This document shows positions 19,601-27,768 of a stretch of DNA of 64,000 bases, in pieces (position 1 is the stretch's first letter; each line of letters starts with the position of its first letter). The DNA is from Cyanobacteria bacterium SZAS-4 (GTDB lineage: Bacteria; Cyanobacteriota; Vampirovibrionia; Obscuribacterales; Obscuribacteraceae). A program made the position numbers and the translations under genes. A model generated the notes under the pieces. It was not told the DNA's origin and did not search any database. It saw only the letters and a program-made list of their open reading frames with translations. Location: assembly GCA_018266255.1 (NCBI GenBank), contig JAFEAT010000015.1:201901-265900 (forward strand), read 5' to 3'.

Positions 19601-19917
19601 AATACAGAAGAGCGATAGTGGATGCAAATCGCCCGTCTCCAACCGAGATTTTGAACGATGGTCTTTACAGAATCAATGTACGTGAGACCAATCCAACCGA
19701 CCAATCACCTCAAGGACACGAAATTATGGCAGAAGTGCGTAACGGAGTGGCTCAAGTTTACGATCCGCTCAGGGGCAGTACAGAAGTTTATGACTTACGT
19801 GATCCGGTTCAACAAGCACGCTTTGAGAAGTATGCGTACAAAATAGAAGAGAGCGTCCAACATTTCCTTGGCGTCGAAAAAGAAGGCGCAGCAGGCAGAG
19901 ACTGGGTGCCTGAGTGA
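16627..19917 (+). CDS. 1,096-residue modular protein with papain-like C-terminal domain (candidate effector/toxin)
   Basis: Residues 1-60 are an amphipathic Ala/Lys-rich stretch resembling LEA/apolipophorin-like helices. Residues 190-350 contain Gly/Ala-rich hydrophobic segments that could insert in membranes. A Ser/Pro/Glu-rich linker (about 375-520) and a long charged helical region (about 520-830) follow. The last 230 residues show C909 in PSVCSAAASAEL, H1031 in QGHEIMAEV and D1046 in VYDPLRG, the spacing and order of papain-fold (Tox-PL-like) cysteine enzymes found at the ends of polymorphic toxins. No signal peptide is seen. No obvious immunity gene follows; the next gene is on the other strand. 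Catalysis and toxicity are inferences; the triad is what can be seen. Confidence 0.6.
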   Translation: MVFESIKETVSKTASDAYNAAGKAVEQVGNTFDQAKEAATKMANEVIDDVPKTIASAASSAASTAASVLPSLELTLEQKTSLAHDVTMLSNPLSAIYLLNQKEIELVDKAADSLSDEGASGYLKQGLQTANYVAKLGQTFEHATAYSAVQSPIDGIEQLANWGLKAMGGPELPPLQIIDKLPEAEFNTPEWYAQTIGTGVGIVIGFAATEGLGTAAMAAGRAGQVVEIGNAVLGAERVTQLGQVAKFAAKYPAIKTFANGLTFGFAAMPVEDANSPTFLQQRLQNGLVTAASGLLVGGGGAKLSEVASAALPNISTTAIKPLANMTAGYFTGVLNAEANSVLSGNGLTGDLQALHREGVTWAVMGLGSEAAGLGMPNAHQAESKTKPAEPNRAAETREGQPRESKNLAEPDTSAPNPSTSIWERTSNSLSSIKDGVIDKLQRDWQDVVDLFPQFPTSGPGSLAFATAGAEGPHIVRPRPSEGKNESTNASTNRSSQASDAPGEPASSRRANSEQPKTTFVDSAATEEITDRFLNHRLANDETIHSAVDGFLRSIEREGKDSLMTKKEYDQLNDFLAHGDGWSQQKTTALFEKMRDFAEATRSYRDLAKGIENSSVGEIADRAFQSGNTEQLNSAVELYSFLKRNSQLTNVEVETYTQRLENSDRTLSDDLKNYRSPAQIAAEKAAIDHKKTLEKFNGDESGKLKPANERVEKLSLPEEKKAEIRNQLAETRESIQSAREDLTNRLVDKLSSTSDKPFDTEQTKKQILESDLSPRALAKYLELVSADPANAKRDANSLISKLDAYENGLTELAPLSLPYKTASNAEYERLLTDMVVSSHVAEAQAGANEAPGMATYASTIKDYIQQNIEGIRTGAKDVPMLIDGTVGKVFQDGESIKSTPINPAGRPSVCSAAASAELNNRQKSPAELFELIKPGTAKRAPDLNYRGFEVNGQDSAKEFVTSIVPIRDGIPVTTAEQFQSHDKDRSGQTQSTQYRRAIVDANRPSPTEILNDGLYRINVRETNPTDQSPQGHEIMAEVRNGVAQVYDPLRGSTEVYDLRDPVQQARFEKYAYKIEESVQHFLGVEKEGAAGRDWVPE

Positions 19918-19921
19918 CGAA

Positions 19922-19943
19922 AACGCCCGGTTGCCCGGGCGTT
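19922..19943. terminator. Hairpin terminator between convergent genes
   Basis: AACGCCCGG / CCGGGCGTT is a 9-bp stem with a 4-base loop just after the stop at 19917. On the minus strand it is followed by TTTTCG, and it may serve both converging transcripts. Confidence 0.65.
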
Positions 19944-20005
19944 GACTTAGAATGCATCAATTTAAGCACCGGCTTGTAAGGCCTCGATGGAATCCCTTTT
20001 TAGTT

Positions 20006-20047
20006 CGCCGGTCAATAGACCGGCGGACCTTGCCGGCTGAAGCCGGC
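20006..20047 (-). terminator. Two adjacent GC-rich hairpins after the VirB6-like gene
   Basis: CGCCGGTC/GACCGGCG (20006-20025, loop AATA) and GCCGGC/GCCGGC (20032-20047, loop TGAA) stand in tandem just downstream of the stop at 20062. They probably protect the 3' end or help terminate a very long transcript. Confidence 0.5.
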
Positions 20048-20061
20048 GCTCCACGCGCTCC

Positions 20062-23000
20062 TTAGAAGTTGTTGCGTGGCATCATGCTACGGATCCAATC
20101 TTCCATTCCGCCGGTTTGTTGCTGGCGTTGTGCTTCTGCCAACAAGTTTGGAGGCAACTGAGCTTGTGGTCTTGGGTTGTATTGTGGATTCATTCTGACC
20201 ATCTGAACGTATTGAGGAGATGGTGAACCACCACTTGCAACGATAGACTGAGCTGTGTAGACGTCTGGTCTGGAAATTCTGTTCGAGCTCCAGCCTGCGT
20301 CGATCATCTGTTGAACAACTTGAGTGCTGCCGTGGTTGAACTCAGATGGTCCCATGATGCGAGCAGTTACAGATGCGGTACCGAGCATCGAAGCATCTTT
20401 CTGATAGACATCGAGAGCTGATTGAGCGATGCGTGGGTCTTGAATCTGATCGTCGGTGAAGCCTGCTGCGTGCATGTCCATGATGATTTGTTGTGCAGTG
20501 TGGATGTTGTTTCTCATTCCAGCAGCAGTCTGCTGAGCGACGGAAGCGACATCGGCAGCAGCATCAGCATAGCCACCATTGTTGGACTGACCGTAAGCTT
20601 CAACGAATTGATGAGCGGTGACGTTACCATCGTTACCAGCGCTTCCTACAACGCGAACTTCAGGATTGCCGGAGCTCAATTGAGTGTCGACATTGACGCC
20701 GATTGATTGGCTCGAGGTAGTGGAGCTGCCTCCAACTTGATCTGGTCTGATGTTGACGTCGATGACCTGACGAACTTGCTGTTGGTTTGGAGGAATGGCG
20801 TTGACAGGTAGTGCGCCCATCGATTGATTGCCACCACCAACCACTCTAGCGTTGACGTCGAGTTCGGTGCGTTGAACTTGTGTAGGACCAGCACCTGTTC
20901 CAACGTAGCGAATGTCTTGCTGTCCAGGTGCGCCAGAAATTGGCATATCTACTTGCTGACGGAAGGCAGCACCACTGCCACCACCACCAGTGCGGAAGTT
21001 AACATCGGTTGTTTGACGGATTGGAGGAGTCATCGAAGGCAAGTTGAGGTTGCCGACTTGTCCCATTCCCATTCCGCCGCTGCCGTTGTCGAATGCATTG
21101 ACGTCGAGAGTGTTGTTCTGTTGAGCCATCGCTCCGCCACCACCAACGGTCTGGAATGAACCGATGCTGAGTGGTCCGCTGCCACCAACATTGTTGCCAC
21201 CAGGGGCTGCCATGTTGAGGGTCTGAGCTGTGCCGCGGCTTCCGCCACCGCCGCCGCCACCACCGAGGTGACGAACCATTCCGCTCAAGCTGCGGTAAGC
21301 AGAACCGTAATCTTTGGCGTGACCACCAGCAACGAGCTGAGCCACTGTCTGCACCATGTTGGTGTCGGCGCAAGCTGCTTCACCAGCTTCAACTGTTGGT
21401 GATTCGAGCATGATGGCGAGGCAAGCTCCAACTTCGGCGGCGCCGACGTTTGGTGCTTCGCGACCGATCATCGCATCTTTGACCATTGCATGTGTATCTG
21501 GTCCAACCTTGCGGCTGACGATTGAGTTGACGTAAGAAGCTACGCCGCGGATGGCAGGACCTCTGCCCCAGGCTGGTTGCTTCAACACTGCGGTGTTGGA
21601 AGCAGCGGCTCTGTTGCCGGCGGTGATAGGCATACCTGCTGAGAGCAAGGTGTCTGTAGCTGGACCAACTCTTGGGTTCCATCCTGATTCTGGCGACGAA
21701 TCGTCAGTCATGATGTGGATACCCCAGGCTTGTTGATCTGGAGTCATTTCGCCGTATCTGCCTTTGAGATATTCGGTGAAAGCGTTGCCTTCTTGACCGT
21801 TGACGTATGCTTCAGATCCGAGCACTGCGTGCTTGAGAAGAGATTTTTGGAAGCGTTGTTTGGCGACTGCTGTCTGTTTGAAGCTGCCACCGTTGTATGC
21901 CATGAAGCCAGCTGCAGCGCGTTCGAACATTCCCTTTGGACCGTCTTCTTTAGCTTCGATTGCGGCTTCTCTTGCTGCGTCGAAAGCTTCAGAGTCAGAA
22001 GCGAAAGTTTGAGCGTAACCTGCTGCCATGATTTGCATAGCTTTCTGTTCAGGTGTGGCGTTAGCGCCGAAACGAACGTGGTTTACGTGACCTTTGCCGT
22101 TACCTACGATGTTTGCCTTACCGTCTGTGGAAGGACCCATTGTTGGACCAGCTGCGGTTCTGATGTCGATTGCCAAACCTCTAGGTGGAACCCAACGGTA
22201 GTTCGACTGTCTGAACTTGTCGAATGGGCTGTCGCCTTTAGGCGCAGGTGCGCCACCATTTGGAGGAGGTGGTCCATCGCTGCCACCATCTTGCAATTGC
22301 TCAGGGATGTGAGCCGTAGATGGATCGATGTGGCGTCCGTTGTTTACGGCTGACTGGCTCAGTGACTGGCTGAGGATGTGAGCAGCAGTACCGGCGACAG
22401 CAGCTCCGACAACGGCAGCTCCTACGCCTGGGCGAACGGTAACTTGTGTTGGAGCTGTCTGACCTTGTTGCAATGGTGGTTGAGCACCTACGATGCCTTG
22501 AACTGTCTGATGTGCACCAGGACGGTTAGCACCAGGCTTGCTGTTGACGCGAATCATGACTGGCTTGCCTTGAGCATCGATGCCAGGAACGAGAGTTCCT
22601 TCTTCTGGCATTTCGACTTCGCTCACGCCCAAACCACCAGCAGCACCATTTCCGGTACCACGAGCGATAACGCCCTTGCCATCAGCAGAAACAACTGGAG
22701 TGCCAGCAGGATTTGGCTTGTCACCAGGCAATACAGGCTTGCCGGTTACCGAAGAGCCAGTCTTCAAATCTTGAGCAACGGTGCCCTTGTCTGCGCCGGT
22801 TGTTCCGCCGCCGGTCGAACCACTTCTAGTTGTGCCGGTAGCACCAGTGGTGGCATCTTTCTTCTGTCCAGGAGGAGTTACGCCTGGCAATACTGGTCTT
22901 ACTGTAACTGGCTGTCTGAGAGTAGGAGCGGTTCCGGTAGTGTCACCTTTGTGCTCTTGCTCGTGCTCGTGGTCGGTGCCACCCATGTTGAGGGTTTGAC

Positions 23001-25380
23001 CAGTCTGTCCGCCACCAGCACCAACACCCTTGGCGCCATCTTTCTTGGCTTCGTCAGCAGCTTTGGTTGGGTCGATAGGCTTCAGTGGTGGAACGACAAC
23101 GGCTGCATCGCCTGGCTTGCGAGGACCAGCAGTCTTAGCAGGGTCAGTCTTGATTACAGGTTCAGTTTTGGCAGGAGCAGCGCCTGATTTGTCAGCGCCA
23201 GTGCCAGTGTTAGCACCTTTGAGAGTCGAACCGGTTGCAGCTCCACCAAGGAGTGCAGCAGCAGCAGCGGCAGCGCGCTTTTGCTTTTCTTCTTCGCTCA
23301 GCTTTTCGTTAGGCTGAGGTTGGTCTTTCAAAGATTGTGCAGTGCGTTGTGCATTCAAAACAGCTTCAGCTTGCTTGCGAGCTTCTTCTTGTTTCTTAGC
23401 TTCGTCGGAGTGGTCTGAACTGTCGCGTTGTTGAGCAGCAGCACCGAGAGCCGATACTGCAGCAGCGGCGGCGGCAACGGTTCCGAGTGACTTGCCGGCT
23501 GTAGCCAAACGATCTTTAGCGGTAGCACCACCGGTGCCAGCATTGAGACCTTTGTCAGCGCCAGCAGCAGTTGCGCCATCTGTAGAAGGAGTGGTCAACG
23601 GCTTGCCCTGACCAGGCTTTCTAGGACCAGTAGGTTTGTTGGCGGCAGCGGCAGCAGCAGCGGCGTCAGCAGCATTTTTCTTTTGTTGTTCGGTGGTCAG
23701 TGGTTTGCCGGTTGTAGGATCGATACCTGGTTTGCCTGGAGGCTTAGGACCAGTGCCAGGTCCTTTCGGTCCACCTGGAGGTGTGATAGGCAATCCGTTT
23801 GGACCCAAAGGTGGTCCGCTCTTTCCGCCGTTTGGATCTTGCAAATTCTTCGACAACTGTGGGTTGCTCGATTGGTTAGGCAAATGGTCCAAACCAACTT
23901 TTTGTGATTGTTCAAGACCACGAGCAGCGAACTTGTCAGATGTAGCGTATTTGAAGAGTTGTGCAGTTCTTGTTTGTGCAAGGTTGCCCAACGCTCCCAT
24001 ACCTTTCATCAATCCACCGGTGATCAAACCAGCAGAGATGAAGTCTGACATCGGGCTGATTTGAGCGCGAGCCATAAACGATGGAGTCTGAATCATCAAT
24101 TGCAGTACACCCACTGCCATGATGATCTTGCCCCATGGGTTGAAGTCGGAGAACAAGATGATGACGAGGATCTTGAGCAATCCAACCCAGACGAATGTCC
24201 ACAAGCTCACTTCGACAAATGATTTGACGAAGCCGGAGCAGACGTTTTCTGTGTCAGGAGTAGCGAAAAAGACGATGAAGATTGGAGCGAACATGTATTG
24301 CGCTGTCAGCAATGCAGTTTGAATCGCTTTCAAAACGAGGATGTAGACGAGCTCGGCGATGAGGATTCCACCGAGAACGAGGTAGATGATCAAACCGGCG
24401 AATGCAACGATGCCGCCAACGGTTCCTAGAACCATACCGCCTGCGCCAGCTCCGGCGATACCACCGGCAACCGAACCAAGCACTGGAGCGAACGTGTTGG
24501 CGAGAAGACCGGCACCAGCGACCAAGCCACCTTTGACGGCTGCAGCCATGGCTGCGTCCAACATCATTACTTGGTCAGCGGAGTTGAAGTAGATTGCTTT
24601 GATCATTTCATTCGTGATTTGAATTTCGAATGCGTAGATCGTTGGCCAGGCGAGCAACAAACCAGCAGTGAAGATCAATCTGCCGACCGAGCCCATGAGA
24701 CCGGCTCCACCGCGCCATGCGGCATCAGCCCAGTACTTCCAGATGCAGAGGATGAAGAGGAGAAGCAGCAAATCAACTGCGATTCCGTACATCGTGTCAG
24801 CACCCTGACGGATGTAGGGAGAGATGTCGTCGTTTCTGTTGCTACCGTTAGCGCCGTTTGGATTTTGGTTCAAACCGTTAACAGCGATGTTTGGGTTGAG
24901 AACGAAAGTGCGCAGGAATGCTGTGAGGAATTGAACTGTGTCTGACACCCAGCCGTTGATCAACTCAGTTACCCAACGACCGATCACTTGACCGATGTTG
25001 GCGAAGAAGTTGCTGATCATGTCGTCGCCCCAGAAGGCTTTCATACCAGCATATGTGTCGTTGTACTGAGCCAATTCGCTGCCCTGAAGCAATTGGTTAT
25101 TTGTGTTGGTGATCGCGTTTTGAGTATTTTGTTCAGCAGCTTGCTGGACCAAAGTGGTTGGGCTGGCAGCGTAAGGATTCTGAGGAGCGGTCGCCTGAGT
25201 CTGACTTGCGCCTTGCGACAATTGCTGACCGCCGCCGTTGTCGATACCGAGATCGGCACCAGGAGGTGGTGGTTGCGTTTGCGCCAATACTGCCACATTA
25301 AACAAAAATGGCGCGAGCAGCATAACGAGTGCTACGAGCGCCTTGTTTATTCTTTTTGATTTAGAGCTGCTAGTTCTCAC
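20062..25380 (-). CDS. VirB6/TrbL-like polytopic T4SS protein with giant low-complexity extension
   Basis: 1,772 residues. A signal-like N-terminus (KALVALVMLLAPFLFNVAVLA) is followed by a membrane block at about 195-440 with roughly six segments, Gly/Ala-rich in the middle, as in VirB6/TrbL proteins that line the inner-membrane part of the channel. Residues 480-1090 are Pro/Gly/Ala/Thr-rich and highly charged, probably disordered. Residues 1090-1370 form a more ordered region. An 8-Gly run near 1375 opens a zone of degenerate repeats centred on DVNxR..GG (to about 1563). The last 200 residues are helical. VirB6 proteins are usually 300-900 residues, so the extension is exceptional. Identification rests on topology and context. 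Confidence 0.65.
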   Translation of the reverse strand: MRTSSSKSKRINKALVALVMLLAPFLFNVAVLAQTQPPPPGADLGIDNGGGQQLSQGASQTQATAPQNPYAASPTTLVQQAAEQNTQNAITNTNNQLLQGSELAQYNDTYAGMKAFWGDDMISNFFANIGQVIGRWVTELINGWVSDTVQFLTAFLRTFVLNPNIAVNGLNQNPNGANGSNRNDDISPYIRQGADTMYGIAVDLLLLLFILCIWKYWADAAWRGGAGLMGSVGRLIFTAGLLLAWPTIYAFEIQITNEMIKAIYFNSADQVMMLDAAMAAAVKGGLVAGAGLLANTFAPVLGSVAGGIAGAGAGGMVLGTVGGIVAFAGLIIYLVLGGILIAELVYILVLKAIQTALLTAQYMFAPIFIVFFATPDTENVCSGFVKSFVEVSLWTFVWVGLLKILVIILFSDFNPWGKIIMAVGVLQLMIQTPSFMARAQISPMSDFISAGLITGGLMKGMGALGNLAQTRTAQLFKYATSDKFAARGLEQSQKVGLDHLPNQSSNPQLSKNLQDPNGGKSGPPLGPNGLPITPPGGPKGPGTGPKPPGKPGIDPTTGKPLTTEQQKKNAADAAAAAAAANKPTGPRKPGQGKPLTTPSTDGATAAGADKGLNAGTGGATAKDRLATAGKSLGTVAAAAAAVSALGAAAQQRDSSDHSDEAKKQEEARKQAEAVLNAQRTAQSLKDQPQPNEKLSEEEKQKRAAAAAAALLGGAATGSTLKGANTGTGADKSGAAPAKTEPVIKTDPAKTAGPRKPGDAAVVVPPLKPIDPTKAADEAKKDGAKGVGAGGGQTGQTLNMGGTDHEHEQEHKGDTTGTAPTLRQPVTVRPVLPGVTPPGQKKDATTGATGTTRSGSTGGGTTGADKGTVAQDLKTGSSVTGKPVLPGDKPNPAGTPVVSADGKGVIARGTGNGAAGGLGVSEVEMPEEGTLVPGIDAQGKPVMIRVNSKPGANRPGAHQTVQGIVGAQPPLQQGQTAPTQVTVRPGVGAAVVGAAVAGTAAHILSQSLSQSAVNNGRHIDPSTAHIPEQLQDGGSDGPPPPNGGAPAPKGDSPFDKFRQSNYRWVPPRGLAIDIRTAAGPTMGPSTDGKANIVGNGKGHVNHVRFGANATPEQKAMQIMAAGYAQTFASDSEAFDAAREAAIEAKEDGPKGMFERAAAGFMAYNGGSFKQTAVAKQRFQKSLLKHAVLGSEAYVNGQEGNAFTEYLKGRYGEMTPDQQAWGIHIMTDDSSPESGWNPRVGPATDTLLSAGMPITAGNRAAASNTAVLKQPAWGRGPAIRGVASYVNSIVSRKVGPDTHAMVKDAMIGREAPNVGAAEVGACLAIMLESPTVEAGEAACADTNMVQTVAQLVAGGHAKDYGSAYRSLSGMVRHLGGGGGGGGSRGTAQTLNMAAPGGNNVGGSGPLSIGSFQTVGGGGAMAQQNNTLDVNAFDNGSGGMGMGQVGNLNLPSMTPPIRQTTDVNFRTGGGGSGAAFRQQVDMPISGAPGQQDIRYVGTGAGPTQVQRTELDVNARVVGGGNQSMGALPVNAIPPNQQQVRQVIDVNIRPDQVGGSSTTSSQSIGVNVDTQLSSGNPEVRVVGSAGNDGNVTAHQFVEAYGQSNNGGYADAAADVASVAQQTAAGMRNNIHTAQQIIMDMHAAGFTDDQIQDPRIAQSALDVYQKDASMLGTASVTARIMGPSEFNHGSTQVVQQMIDAGWSSNRISRPDVYTAQSIVASGGSPSPQYVQMVRMNPQYNPRPQAQLPPNLLAEAQRQQQTGGMEDWIRSMMPRNNF

Positions 25381-25477
25381 AGCGGTTACCGATTTGCTTC
25401 AGGGGGGTGTCTTGAATATCAAGATATTAGACTCTACTCATTGGGCTGTCAGTGGTGGAATTCCCATTTTCGTGAAT

Positions 25478-25509
25478 GAGCCGGCATCTTTTTATAAAGA
25501 CGCCGGCTC
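25478..25509. promoter_or_regulatory. Long intercistronic hairpin between pilin-like and VirB6-like genes
   Basis: GAGCCGGC (25478-25485) and TCTTT pair with AAAGA and GCCGGCTC (25502-25509), with one A-C mismatch and a TTAT loop. It could lower read-through or stabilise the upstream pilin mRNA, which would favour pilin excess. On the plus side it is followed by TTCAGAGTTTTT, shared with the hairpin at 27697. Confidence 0.55.
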
Positions 25510-25594
25510 GCTTCAGAGTTTTTTATTGCCGGACTTGGTTCGAGTAGTCTTCAGGCTCTAGCCGCGGACTCTCGAGCTGTCGGGTTGGTGGTCT

Positions 25595-26026
25595 TTAGAG
25601 ACCGCCGCCCAGTCCACCGAAGTTGTTGATTGCGAATGTACCGATAAGGTGAACAGCGGTTGGAGCGCCGAATCCGATACCGAGACCTTTGGCTACGTTC
25701 ATGGCGGACTCACCACCATCACGTTGACCGAATGCAATCTTCATTCCTGCCATTGAGCTTGGAACTGTGGACAGTGCTGTTACAACGCGTGAGATGTCTC
25801 TTGCAGTGTCGTAACCGAAGTCAGCCATCTGACCTACTTCATTCGATTGTCCATATCTTGGGTCAACTGGCGCACCGACTAGTCCTTGAGCATGTACGGC
25901 TTGGTCATATACGCCGATTGCCATTAGAACGAGCTGTGGAGCGAGGAGGAAGCTCAAGCGTGAAGCAACTTTGAATGAACGTGATGCAGCAATCTTTTTA
26001 CCGAAAGATTTGATTGTGGAAACCAT
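25595..26026 (-). CDS. VirB2/TrbC-type pilin-like protein
   Basis: 143 residues. A basic N-terminus and long signal segment end near VHAQG (about 45-48), a plausible AxA-type cleavage site. The mature part has two hydrophobic stretches (about 75-97 and 112-133) separated by a short polar loop, the architecture of VirB2/TrbC pilins. The order pilin, VirB6-like, VirB3-like, VirB4 and VirB8-like, ignoring the inserted block, fits a T4SS. A long hairpin follows the gene. Similarity is by architecture only, so another small membrane protein remains possible. Confidence 0.5.
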   Translation of the reverse strand: MVSTIKSFGKKIAASRSFKVASRLSFLLAPQLVLMAIGVYDQAVHAQGLVGAPVDPRYGQSNEVGQMADFGYDTARDISRVVTALSTVPSSMAGMKIAFGQRDGGESAMNVAKGLGIGFGAPTAVHLIGTFAINNFGGLGGGL

Positions 26027-26137
26027 GAGAACCTCCTAGGGTTTGGGTGAGAATCGATAAACTTTTTGTCAACGATTATGAGAGTGTGAGACGCGAGATT
26101 GGGATTGGGTGGATGGGATAACTTCGGGATTCAGGAG

Positions 26138-26806
26138 TTAACGACCGTGATAGATACGACCGGAAACTGTTGCACTGGTGCTGCTGCCACTTCCAGCAGA
26201 GGCTGGGTTGAATGGAACAGGTGAGAAAAAGCTTGAACCGTAGCTCGAGATTGGTGCAGCAGGTCGTGCTGCGAGTCCTGGACGATGCTGAGGAGTTTTG
26301 AGAACGCCGTGCAGTCCGGTAGTTGCGTTAGACCGTGGACGAATATGTCCAGCGACTGACTTGTTGGCGGAAGGCAGTGTCGATGCAGGCATCGCTGACA
26401 TACCTTGTGGGGCTGCTGCCACCATTACTGGGGCTGCTGAAACTGGTTTTCCGAATGCCTTCTGGAAGGCTTCAAGTGGGCTGGCAGGCTTAACTGCGAT
26501 TGGCACTGCTGATACAGCTTGGTTCACACGAACCAGCGGAGCAGGCATTGGGGCTGGAGCTTTAGCCAAATATGCTGGGTCACCGAGAAGGCTGCTGGCT
26601 TTAGGTACAGAACCCGATCTGACGGCTGATGGAGTTGGAGCGTTGTAACCGCGAGGCAAGTTTGGCTGCTCAAGCTTGAAATAGTTTGGAGCGAAGTGCC
26701 AGCGAGCACCACCTGCTTGTGGTCCTTCTTGAGCTTGCGCTGGAGAAGAAGCGGCTACCGCTGCTGCGACCGAGATGATTGAGAGTGTTAGTGCCTTGAT
26801 GTTCAT
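26138..26806 (-). CDS. Exported Ala/Pro-rich protein, unknown function
   Basis: 222 residues from the ATG at 26806, chosen because AGGA lies 9 bases upstream. A clear signal peptide ends near AQAQ (about 25). The mature protein is rich in Ala, Pro and Ser with no domain recognised, and looks mostly extended. It lies 16 bases after the stop of the preceding exported protein and is followed by the pilin-like gene, so it probably belongs to the secretion apparatus or its envelope-spanning part. Confidence 0.65.
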   Translation of the reverse strand: MNIKALTLSIISVAAAVAASSPAQAQEGPQAGGARWHFAPNYFKLEQPNLPRGYNAPTPSAVRSGSVPKASSLLGDPAYLAKAPAPMPAPLVRVNQAVSAVPIAVKPASPLEAFQKAFGKPVSAAPVMVAAAPQGMSAMPASTLPSANKSVAGHIRPRSNATTGLHGVLKTPQHRPGLAARPAAPISSYGSSFFSPVPFNPASAGSGSSTSATVSGRIYHGR

Positions 26807-26822
26807 TTGCTTCAATCCTGAA

Positions 26823-27575
26823 TTAGAACCTGGAGAGACCGTTTCTGAGAGCGTAGTTTGCCATTCCGAGACCGAACAAACCGGTTGAATACATTGCGGC
26901 AGGGTTTCTGCTCATTGCTGCACCGACAAACACACCGGAACCTAGCATTGTTGCAAGTCCCACTCCGTGGCTCAGCTTAGCGAGTTTGGAGGGTCTGCCG
27001 ATTTCGGGATTTTTAACACCACCCGATAGTGTTTGTGATTGCATACCGCCGGCTTGTTGATTGGCAGCCATTCCCGGGGATGTTAGTCCTGGTGTTACCC
27101 AAGCTGATTGTCCGGTTTGACCGCTTAGCGGTTGCGTCATTCCAGGTGCTTGACCCATTTGTGCTTGCATCATCTGCAAGTTTGGGTTGACTGGAGGAGC
27201 GGCTGGTGTCACTTGCTGACCCATCAACGAGTTGAATGCCGCTTGGCGGAAGTCCTGAGCTGATTGACCGGTTGAGAGTGGCAAACCTGCTGGGACTGTG
27301 GAACTGCTACCGTTTGATACCAACCCTGGTGCGGACTGTGTATCGAAGTTGTTGCCTACGGCGCGGGTAGCGGCTTGGCTCTGTGACATCTTGGTCGCTA
27401 CTTGAGGATCAAGAGGCACCACTTCTGGTGGCAGGAGGGATTCCTGGTCTGGCCCCATTCCTTGGGCTCCGGCGGCTGACATGTTGGCTGCGAACATTCC
27501 GAGAATCAGGGTCAAAGAAAGGGCTACTTTTGCCATTGCTCTTTGGTTGTTCTTGGTGGCGTCCTTGGCGTTCAT
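26823..27575 (-). CDS. Exported Gln/Pro-rich protein with hydrophobic C-terminus
   Basis: 250 residues from the ATG at 27575; a TTG lies 9 bases earlier. The N-terminal hydrophobic stretch (about 15-36, ending near AAGAQG) is signal-like. The centre is rich in Gln, Pro, Gly and Met (low complexity). The C-terminal 55 residues have two short Gly/Ala-rich hydrophobic segments, reminiscent of small T4SS membrane subunits. No family is recognised. The gene is close-packed in the minus-strand secretion run. Confidence 0.6.
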   Translation of the reverse strand: MNAKDATKNNQRAMAKVALSLTLILGMFAANMSAAGAQGMGPDQESLLPPEVVPLDPQVATKMSQSQAATRAVGNNFDTQSAPGLVSNGSSSTVPAGLPLSTGQSAQDFRQAAFNSLMGQQVTPAAPPVNPNLQMMQAQMGQAPGMTQPLSGQTGQSAWVTPGLTSPGMAANQQAGGMQSQTLSGGVKNPEIGRPSKLAKLSHGVGLATMLGSGVFVGAAMSRNPAAMYSTGLFGLGMANYALRNGLSRF

Positions 27576-27696
27576 GGGGTTCAACTTTTCTTTGCGGAAG
27601 GAGTGGTTCGTTCGATGTATGAATCTTACGTTTCTCGTTTGAGATTGGAAAGCGGGGGGATTACGAACCCCATGGGAATTTCCCCCCTCTTAATTC

Positions 27697-27727
27697 GAAA
27701 GTCTATGCAGTATTTGCATAGACTTTC
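27697..27727. promoter_or_regulatory. Perfect 13-bp hairpin between exported-protein genes
   Basis: GAAAGTCTATGCA (27697-27709) and TGCATAGACTTTC (27715-27727) pair perfectly around the loop GTATT. On the plus side TTCAGAGTTTTT follows (overlapping the stem end), so it could terminate antisense transcription; on the minus strand it would be an intra-operon RNA element. Confidence 0.6.
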
Positions 27728-27768
27728 AGAGTTTTTGGCGTCGCATAGACTCGAGAAGTGCACCAGGC

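Noticed and set aside
8841..19917. Integrated phage or transposon as origin of the accessory block
   Set aside because: No integrase, transposase, terminal repeats or attachment-site duplication was seen at the borders.
22378..23187. Long plus-strand open frames opposite the VirB6-like gene
   Set aside because: Composition is that of the reverse of a Gly/Ala/Pro-rich coding strand; no ribosome-binding site or domain.
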